NCBI GenBank assembly: GCA_944385775.1
Contig: CALWYM010000050.1
Span: 1-19,723, forward strand
Direction: 5' to 3'
Source: an uncultured Oscillospiraceae bacterium
GTDB taxonomy: Bacteria; Bacillota; Clostridia; Oscillospirales; Oscillospiraceae
Length of the DNA stretch: 19,723 bases
How positions within the stretch are numbered: the first letter of the stretch is position 1; every line of letters begins with the position of its first letter. Made by a program: the position numbers and the translations under genes. Shown piece after piece: positions 14,434-19,723 of the stretch. The notes under the pieces are model-generated. The model worked only from the letters and a program-made list of their open reading frames with translations. It was not told the DNA's origin and did no database searches.

Positions 14434-14447
14434 TGAGGTGTTATGAC

Positions 14448-14684
14448 ATGGAAGAAAAAAAGCCGTTGACGTTTGAAGAAGCAATGGGAAGAATAGAAGA
14501 AATCGTAAAGCAGCTGGAACGTGGAGACAAGCCTTTGGAGGAGGCTTTGTCGCTTTTTGAGGAGGGTACTTCTCTTATAAAAAGCTGCCAGAAACAGCTC
14601 GATGATGCGGAGCAAAAGGTTGTCAGACTTCAAAAAGGTCCTGACGGATCACCAATAGAGCATGATTTTGAGACGGAGGACTAA
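14448..14684 (+). CDS. xseB: Exodeoxyribonuclease VII small subunit
   Basis: The 78-aa product shows the whole XseB pattern: LTFEEAMGRIEEIVKQLE (residues 7-24), LEEALSLFEEGTSLI and a C-terminal QLDDAEQKV helix. ATG 14448 is used because GAGGTG lies 7 nt ahead; an in-frame ATG at 14433, overlapping the xseA stop, lacks a ribosome site. The stop overlaps the ispA start by one base. Confidence 0.95.
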   Translation: MEEKKPLTFEEAMGRIEEIVKQLERGDKPLEEALSLFEEGTSLIKSCQKQLDDAEQKVVRLQKGPDGSPIEHDFETED

Positions 14685-15580
14685 TGGAGAGATTAGCGGA
14701 TTTTAATGAGGTCAAAAGCCTTGTTGAACAAAAACTTGATTCGTATTTCAATGGGGACGGGCTGGAAAAGGCAATGAAGTACAGCCTTATGGCCGGAGGA
14801 AAAAGAATAAGACCGATTCTAACAATTAAGTTTTGCCAGGCTGCCGGAGGGAAGCCGGAAGACGGGCTTGTGTTTGGGTGCGGTGTGGAAATGCTGCATA
14901 CCTATTCTCTGATACACGATGACCTACCATGCATGGATAATGATGATTTGAGAAGAGGAAAGCCTACTTGCCATAAGGTTTTTGGTGAGTGCGTTGCGAC
15001 ACTGGCCGGTGATGCCCTTCAGGCCAGTGCTTTTGCCACTATTTTAGGGGAAGCAGATAATTTGGCTCCCAATAAAAAGGTGGCGGCTTTGTATGCTGCG
15101 AAAACTTTGGCGGAGTGCGTTAATGAGATGGGAATGTGCAAAGGGCAGTATTTGGATACCGTAGCTAACGGTACGACTCACACTGTAAATGAGCTTGTTG
15201 AAATTAATATGAACAAGACCTGCGCTCTTTTGCGCGCCGCCTGTGTGATTGGCGTCTATGCGGCAATGGGTCACGTGGATGTTGATGAGAGCTGTATTGC
15301 CGCAGCCGAAGAGTATGCTGACAATCTTGGTTTAGCGTTTCAGATAAGAGACGATATTTTAGACGCCCTTTCAACTACGGAGGAGCTCGGCAAGCCGGTA
15401 GGTTCCGATGAGAATAACGAGAAATGCACATTTATGACTCTTTTAGGGAAAGATGAATGTGAGAGATTGGTAATTGACTATACTGACAAAGCGAAAAAAT
15501 CACTGCTGAATGGAAAATGGGCTCGAAATACAGAATTTCTGTCGGGTCTTGCTGATTTCCTGGCGTTAAGAAAGTATTGA
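14684..15580 (+). CDS. ispA: Farnesyl diphosphate synthase family polyprenyl synthase
   Basis: This enzyme condenses IPP with DMAPP and GPP to make farnesyl diphosphate for quinone, undecaprenyl and other prenyl products. The 298-aa protein has the first Asp-rich motif DDLPCMD (D79, D80, D85), RRGKPT (90-95), KGQ (152-154) and the second Asp-rich motif DDILD (222-226). The two-residue insertion in the first motif and the Tyr at -5 before it are those of bacterial farnesyl synthases, though geranylgeranyl products cannot be excluded. The OLE promoter -35 overlaps its stop codon, and dxs, from the same pathway, follows two genes downstream. Confidence 0.94.
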   Translation: MERLADFNEVKSLVEQKLDSYFNGDGLEKAMKYSLMAGGKRIRPILTIKFCQAAGGKPEDGLVFGCGVEMLHTYSLIHDDLPCMDNDDLRRGKPTCHKVFGECVATLAGDALQASAFATILGEADNLAPNKKVAALYAAKTLAECVNEMGMCKGQYLDTVANGTTHTVNELVEINMNKTCALLRAACVIGVYAAMGHVDVDESCIAAAEEYADNLGLAFQIRDDILDALSTTEELGKPVGSDENNEKCTFMTLLGKDECERLVIDYTDKAKKSLLNGKWARNTEFLSGLADFLALRKY

Positions 15581-15604
15581 AATTAATATATATTTGTGTA
15601 TAAT
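15577..15604 (+). promoter_or_regulatory. Candidate dedicated promoter of the OLE-type RNA
   Basis: -35 TTGAAA (15577-15582, overlapping the ispA stop), 16-nt spacer, perfect -10 TATAAT (15599-15604). Start of RNA would be near 15611, at the foot of the first hairpin of the structured RNA. Confidence 0.6.
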
Positions 15605-15610
15605 AGAGGT

Positions 15611-16266
15611 AAGGTGCAGTAGTATGTGCACCGAGGAAGCGGCGCAGTATCCTAGTCGGGACACATATCTTATAGGAAGGGCCTAAAAATCCTTTAAAGG
15701 GCATATCGTTGAAGCCTCTTGTGTCTGCTTGGAACGCCCAGTTCTGGGTGGAGGCTGGAGGGAGGCGCGTTTGCGCCTGCATTGGTAGGGCGATCTCTAA
15801 TGGCATAGGGACCTCGACCCTCCCGGTGTGGAGACCTGGCTCTGTGGGTGTACGTACTCCCTTTGCGGTAAAGCGATCATTTACGGACCGGGGATAAACC
15901 TGCATTGCGGTGGTGAGGCAGTTTTTTTGCCAAAGCGCTGTGTGTATTGTAGCCTGCCTTGAGTGGAATCTGCGGATGAAGGAGCCAAGCATTTTAAACC
16001 TTGGCCGAGGTTTAGAATGATATCTTTCTGAAATATTTTCTGCAAAAGAGGCTAAAGAGGTATGCTGAACCGTTATGGAAATCATCTAGGCTGTCTTTAC
16101 GGACGGACAGAGGATTGCAGTGCGGACTAAGTGGCAGTCGGGTATCGGAATTGGCGACAATCCGGACGGAGCTTCAAAGGGAAACCGCCTTGTTGGAAAC
16201 GAGGGGTAGAGCCGTGGGAAATCCAACCCGTACCTAAGCCGCAAGATTTACTCTGTTCGTTGCCGC
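15611..16266 (+). ncRNA. ole: OLE-type large structured noncoding RNA (ends approximate)
   Basis: The 700 nt between ispA and the next gene hold no convincing reading frame but many G-rich, paired segments. OLE RNA is about 600 nt, lies between ispA and its membrane partner gene oapA upstream of dxs in Firmicutes, and assembles with OapA at the membrane, aiding cold, alcohol and metal stress responses. This window has that exact order and size. Visible hairpins: 15613-15618 with 15627-15632; 15737-15741 with 15744-15748; 15763-15768 with 15773-15778; 15995-16001 with 16008-16014. A long-range pair joins 16112-16117 with 16158-16163. The 5' end is inferred from the promoter, the 3' end from where G-rich sequence gives way to AT-rich sequence before oapA. 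Identity rests on context and architecture, not on a covariance search. Confidence 0.88.
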
Positions 16267-16297
16267 AATTTTTATTTATTTGGAGTTTTACCTATAT

Positions 16298-16843
16298 ATG
16301 AAACGCCATACAGACTATCGGTGGATTATAAGTGTCCTTGTTGTGAGTATCGTTACGTCGATGACATTTTCCTTTGTGTCATCTGAGATACTTAATGGAG
16401 CAGGTTATTTTGTTGCTTTTCTTCTTTTAACAGTATTTATCTTTATTGGTATTATATTTGATATGCTTGGTATGAGTGTTACAAGCACAAATGAGTCTCC
16501 GTTTCATTCAATGGCGAGTCATGGTGAGTTTGGCGCTAGGCAGGCTCTTGAACTTGTGAGAAAAAATGAACGTGTGGCAAGTGTATGCAACGATGTCGTT
16601 GGAGATATTTCGGGAATAGTTAGCGGCGCAACTGCTGCTGTTATTGCAGGAAATCTTACAAATGATTTTTCGTTAAATGGGGTTATTGTCCAGCTTATCG
16701 TTACCGGAGCTGTTGCAGGTCTTACCATTGGTGGAAAAGCCGCAGGGAAGGGCATAGCCACAAGATACGATACAGATATAGTGCTTTTTGCCGGAAAAGT
16801 TATTACACTTATTCTGGGAGATGGAAAAAGCGTAAAAAGGTAA
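16298..16843 (+). CDS. oapA: OapA-like OLE RNA-associated membrane protein
   Basis: The 181-aa protein has membrane segments at about residues 9-28, 35-60 and 127-147, and a cytoplasmic middle region with SPFHSMASHGEFGARQALEL (67-86) and VCNDVVGDISGIVSG (96-110). In the family OapA dimerises in the membrane and binds OLE RNA. Its place straight after the RNA and before dxs matches known OLE loci. ATG 16298 is the preferred start, with GGAG at 16282-16285 (12-nt spacing, rather long); an in-frame TTG at 16280 would add six residues but has no ribosome site. The molecular activity of OapA is not well settled; an ion-transport role has been suggested from its general look. Confidence 0.87.
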   Translation: MKRHTDYRWIISVLVVSIVTSMTFSFVSSEILNGAGYFVAFLLLTVFIFIGIIFDMLGMSVTSTNESPFHSMASHGEFGARQALELVRKNERVASVCNDVVGDISGIVSGATAAVIAGNLTNDFSLNGVIVQLIVTGAVAGLTIGGKAAGKGIATRYDTDIVLFAGKVITLILGDGKSVKR

Positions 16844-16865
16844 AATTCCTTAAAGGAGCAAAATT

Positions 16866-18722
16866 GTGAGAATATTGGATTCAATTAACTCCCCGGACGA
16901 TGTTAAGAATCTGGACGATGAAAAGTTGGACCAACTTTGTGAGGAACTTCGTGAGTTTGTTATAGACCATGTATCGAAGACGGGAGGGCACCTTGCGTCT
17001 AATTTGGGGATTGTTGAGCTTACTGTTGCAATACATAGGGTTTTTGACACCAGCCGTGACAGGCTGGTTTTTGACGTTGGACATCAGAGCTACATTCATA
17101 AGATTCTTACAGGCAGAAAAGACAAATTTGATAATTTGAGGCAATACGGAGGTATTTCCGGTTTCCCAAAGCCAAACGAAAGCATACATGACGCATTTAT
17201 AGCAGGTCACGCCTCGGCGGCCATTTCACAGGCTTTGGGAATGGCAAGAGCTAGAACTATTTGCGGGGACGATTATTCAGTTATAGCCCTATTGGGAGAT
17301 GGCGCTCTGACCGGCGGTCTTGCTTATGAGGGACTGTGCGACGCAGGAACAAGCAAAGAACCGCTTATTGTAATTTTGAATGATAACGGGATGAGCATTT
17401 CAAGGAATGTTGGGGCTATGTCAAAGCATTTGGCAAGGCTTCGGCTCGCCAGGGGATATAGAACATTTAAGAATATATATAGAAAAATTGCAAAAAGAGT
17501 TCCTGGCGGCGGTTTTATATACAGAATGACCCATAAAATTAAAACTGTTATAAAATACGCTCTTTTGAAGTGCACAATGTTTGAAGATCTTGGTTTTACA
17601 TATCTTGGACCAGTAGATGGGCACGACATTAAGGGAATCGTGAATGCTCTTAAGATAGCAAGGGATATTAAATCTCCTGTTTTGCTGCATGTTATTACAA
17701 AAAAAGGCAAAGGGTATTATTACGCCGAACACAATCCGGAAATGTACCATGGTGTATCGCCCTTTGACTCAGTAACAGGAATGCTCCCTCCGGCTGGAAA
17801 GAGTTTTTCCAGTGAGTTTGGCTCTGAGCTTGTTAAAATAGGAGAGGAAAATAGCCGTGTTATGGCAATTACTGCGGCAATGATGCCTGGAACAGGTCTT
17901 ACGGAGTTTGCAAGAAAGTTCCCCAATAGATTTTTTGATGTTGGAATTGCCGAGGAGCACGCTGCCGCTATGGCAGCAGGAGCGGCTCATCAGGGTGCGG
18001 TTCCTGTGCTGGCATTGTATTCAACTTTTCTGCAAAGGTCATACGATATGCTTATACATGATATTGGTATCGGAAGAGAGCATGTTGTTTTGGCTGTAGA
18101 TAAAGCTGGTCTTGTAGGAGAAGATGGTGAAACTCATCATGGCGCTTTTGATGTAAGTTATCTTAGAAGCATTCCCGGAATGACAATTTTCAGTCCGTCC
18201 AGCTTTGCAGAGCTAAAGGATATGCTAAGACTGGCAATAGATAGTAATGACGGTCCCGTTGCTTTGCGTTACCCAAAGGGCGGCGAGGGAAACTATAAGG
18301 ACGGCGGAACAGAAAACAGTAAGATTTTGCGTACCGGAGAGGATTTCACTATTGTTACATACGGGATTACTGTAAACGCAGTTCTTGAAGCTGCAGATAA
18401 ACTTAAAGAGCAGGGCGTTACCGTGGATGTAATTAAACTCGGCTGTATAAAGCCGTATGATTATGAGGTCATAAGGGACAGTGTGAACAGAACTGGCAGG
18501 CTGATGGTTTGTGAGGAATGTATTGAATCAGGTTGTGTTGGAGAAGACATTGCCGCAAGGCTTAGTTCTGACGGATACTCTCCAAGAAGACTTATCCTGA
18601 GAAATCTTGGTGACACTTTTGTCACTCACGGAAATGTAAATAAGCTTAGGGAAGTTGTTGGTTTGGACGGAGAAAGTATTGCAAGAGACATATCCGCCAG
18701 TGTCCCACGGAGAAGAAAATAA
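16866..18722 (+). CDS. dxs: 1-deoxy-D-xylulose-5-phosphate synthase
   Basis: DXS is the thiamine-diphosphate enzyme that joins pyruvate and glyceraldehyde 3-phosphate, opening the MEP isoprenoid pathway. The 618-aa protein is full length. Landmarks: GGHLASNLG (40-48), VFDVGHQSY (68-76), the ThDP/Mg motif GDGALTGG (144-151) to LNDN (171-174), and DVGIAEEHA (358-366) with the catalytic Glu. GTG 16866 has GGAG 7 nt upstream. The spacing from oapA is 22 nt, suggesting one operon. With ispA in the same block, it links isoprenoid supply to the OLE RNA locus. Confidence 0.97.
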   Translation: MRILDSINSPDDVKNLDDEKLDQLCEELREFVIDHVSKTGGHLASNLGIVELTVAIHRVFDTSRDRLVFDVGHQSYIHKILTGRKDKFDNLRQYGGISGFPKPNESIHDAFIAGHASAAISQALGMARARTICGDDYSVIALLGDGALTGGLAYEGLCDAGTSKEPLIVILNDNGMSISRNVGAMSKHLARLRLARGYRTFKNIYRKIAKRVPGGGFIYRMTHKIKTVIKYALLKCTMFEDLGFTYLGPVDGHDIKGIVNALKIARDIKSPVLLHVITKKGKGYYYAEHNPEMYHGVSPFDSVTGMLPPAGKSFSSEFGSELVKIGEENSRVMAITAAMMPGTGLTEFARKFPNRFFDVGIAEEHAAAMAAGAAHQGAVPVLALYSTFLQRSYDMLIHDIGIGREHVVLAVDKAGLVGEDGETHHGAFDVSYLRSIPGMTIFSPSSFAELKDMLRLAIDSNDGPVALRYPKGGEGNYKDGGTENSKILRTGEDFTIVTYGITVNAVLEAADKLKEQGVTVDVIKLGCIKPYDYEVIRDSVNRTGRLMVCEECIESGCVGEDIAARLSSDGYSPRRLILRNLGDTFVTHGNVNKLREVVGLDGESIARDISASVPRRRK

Positions 18723-18740
18723 AAATTTACGGAGAGTAAG

Positions 18741-19541
18741 ATGTCAAAGACGAGACTTGATGTCCTGCTTGTAGAACAGGGATTTTTTGATAGCAGGGAA
18801 AAGGCAAAAGCAATCATAATGAGCGGAGAAGTCTACGTTAACGGTCAAAGGGCAGATAAACCTGGTGTTAGCTATGCCAATGACTGTAAAATAGAGGTTC
18901 GTGGAGGTCGTTTGAAGTATGTAAGCAGAGGCGGTCTCAAGCTTGAAAAGGCGCTGGATTATTTCGGGGGAAATCCCTCTGGCAGGGTGTGTATGGACTG
19001 TGGAGCTTCCACAGGAGGATTTACAGACTGTATGCTTCAAAGAGGGGCAAAACATGTATATTCTATTGACGTTGGCTATGGTCAACTGGCGTGGAGCATA
19101 CGAAGCAATGAACGAGTCACTGTTATGGAGAGAACTAATGTAAGATACATTACCCCTGATATGTTTCCCGAAAGACCTGATTTTGCTACAATAGATGTTT
19201 CTTTTATTTCATTGAAGCTTATACTTCCTGCTGTAAGCGGCGTATTACTACCCGAAGGAGATGTTTACTGCCTTGTAAAACCTCAATTTGAGGCAGGGAA
19301 GGATAAGGTCGGGAAAAAAGGAGTCGTCCGTGACAAGGAAACACACCTTCAGGTTCTCAAGGATTTTATCAAAAATGCAGAGAGCAGCGGGTTTTCAGTC
19401 AAGGGTATAACCTGGTCACCCATAAAAGGACCAGAGGGTAATATAGAATTTCTGGGGCACCTTTCTTTAGATGGGTGCGTTAGTGAAAAAATTGATCTGG
19501 AGGCGGTCGTGGAGGAAGTCCACAATAAATTAAAAGCGTGA
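18741..19541 (+). CDS. tlyA: TlyA family S4-domain rRNA 2'-O-methyltransferase
   Basis: TlyA-type enzymes 2'-O-methylate cytidines in 16S and/or 23S rRNA; older annotations call them hemolysins. The 266-aa protein has an S4 RNA-binding domain (about 4-62), the junction YVSRGGLKLEKAL (60-72), and a FtsJ-like methyltransferase domain with SAM motif DCGASTGGF (86-94) and KPQFEAG. GGAG precedes the ATG. In Bacillus the ortholog yqxC also follows dxs. The downstream ahrC-recN pair of that string has been replaced here by nadK directly. Confidence 0.94.
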   Translation: MSKTRLDVLLVEQGFFDSREKAKAIIMSGEVYVNGQRADKPGVSYANDCKIEVRGGRLKYVSRGGLKLEKALDYFGGNPSGRVCMDCGASTGGFTDCMLQRGAKHVYSIDVGYGQLAWSIRSNERVTVMERTNVRYITPDMFPERPDFATIDVSFISLKLILPAVSGVLLPEGDVYCLVKPQFEAGKDKVGKKGVVRDKETHLQVLKDFIKNAESSGFSVKGITWSPIKGPEGNIEFLGHLSLDGCVSEKIDLEAVVEEVHNKLKA

Positions 19542-19551
19542 GGTGGCACTG

Positions 19552-19723
19552 GTGAAGATTGTTCTGTGTCCTAATAAATTAAGGGATATTGGTTTAAAAG
19601 CAACCTATAAAGTTGTCGAAATGTTGGAATCTCATGGCGTTTCCTATGATATATGCCCTATTGACAACGTTAGAAATTATAAATTCGGAGGGGACGAAAT
19701 TATTGTTACCTTTGGTGGGGACG
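19552..19723 (+). CDS. nadK: NAD kinase (N-terminal fragment)
   Basis: The first 57 codons of a gene that leaves the right edge. The start is GTG 19552, 10 nt after tlyA, with AGGTGG 5 nt upstream. The encoded pattern, an N-terminal KIVLCPNK strand, a helix, then DEIIVTFGGDG at the edge, is that of NAD kinase, which phosphorylates NAD to NADP; the GGDG motif is the hallmark. In Clostridia nadK commonly follows tlyA and precedes argR/ahrC and recN. Confidence 0.85.
   Translation, partial: MKIVLCPNKLRDIGLKATYKVVEMLESHGVSYDICPIDNVRNYKFGGDEIIVTFGGD

Noticed and set aside
14433..14447. ATG overlapping the xseA stop as xseB start
   Set aside because: No ribosome site in front of it; the ATG at 14448 has GAGGTG at proper spacing and gives the family N-terminus.
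15709..15897. 62-codon plus-strand open frame inside the OLE region
   Set aside because: No domain features; start codon lies within paired RNA; best explained as a chance frame in G-rich noncoding RNA.
15432..16085. 217-codon open frame on the minus strand across the OLE region
   Set aside because: It overlaps the ispA end and the structured RNA, has no recognisable protein features, and contains the complement of conserved RNA helices.
1..19723. CRISPR array, IS element, prophage, tRNA or rRNA genes
   Set aside because: No regularly spaced direct repeats, transposase or integrase motifs, or tRNA/rRNA signatures were seen.

Overview
The window looks like chromosomal DNA of an endospore-forming, AT-leaning member of the Clostridia (Firmicutes/Bacillota). 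The evidence is a complete spoIIIAA-AH operon, spo0A and spoIVB, embedded in the classic Firmicute nusB-xseAB-ispA-dxs-tlyA-nadK gene string. No plasmid, phage, IS or CRISPR signal was seen. Species cannot be named from the sequence.

Layout. (1) 1-2772: a SEDS-family (RodA/FtsW-like) gene runs leftwards off the window edge. Facing away from it are tsaE-tsaB (tRNA t6A synthesis) and upp (uracil salvage), closed by a strong hairpin that can serve both strands. tsaE carries a 16-T tract exactly where the family has its conserved His-Phe-Asp. (2) 2787-5865, all on the minus strand: an iron-sulfur flavoprotein-type reductase, a cytoplasmic-looking LysM/M14 peptidoglycan peptidase, and the sporulation signalling protease spoIVB. 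(3) 5866-7259: an AT-rich divergent region with a 54-codon Cys-rich ORF, then spo0A with a strong sigma-A-type promoter and its own terminator. (4) 7263-12133: the spoIIIA operon behind a candidate sigma-E promoter; its products form the mother-cell half of the channel linking mother cell and forespore. (5) 12159-19723: a vegetative block starting at a perfect extended -10 promoter inside an inverted repeat: asp23-like, nusB, xseA, xseB, ispA, a ~650-nt structured RNA, a membrane protein gene, dxs, tlyA and the start of nadK.

Two observations stand out. First, the 15.6-16.3 kb gap between ispA and the small membrane protein gene has the position, size and partner gene of OLE RNA, the large ornate noncoding RNA of Firmicutes, with its OapA protein; here it seems to have its own promoter overlapping the ispA stop codon. 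Second, Spo0A has an intact DNA-binding domain but a degenerate receiver: the phospho-accepting Asp is Glu and one of the two acidic-pocket Asp is Ile. That suggests a master sporulation regulator that does not need, or cannot take, normal phosphorelay input. It sits in an unusual arrangement, divergent from spoIVB and directly upstream of spoIIIAA.

The genes fit a picture of core housekeeping (translation fidelity, isoprenoids, DNA repair, NAD) interleaved with sporulation control. All functional calls rest on recognised motifs and synteny read by eye; no database search was run.
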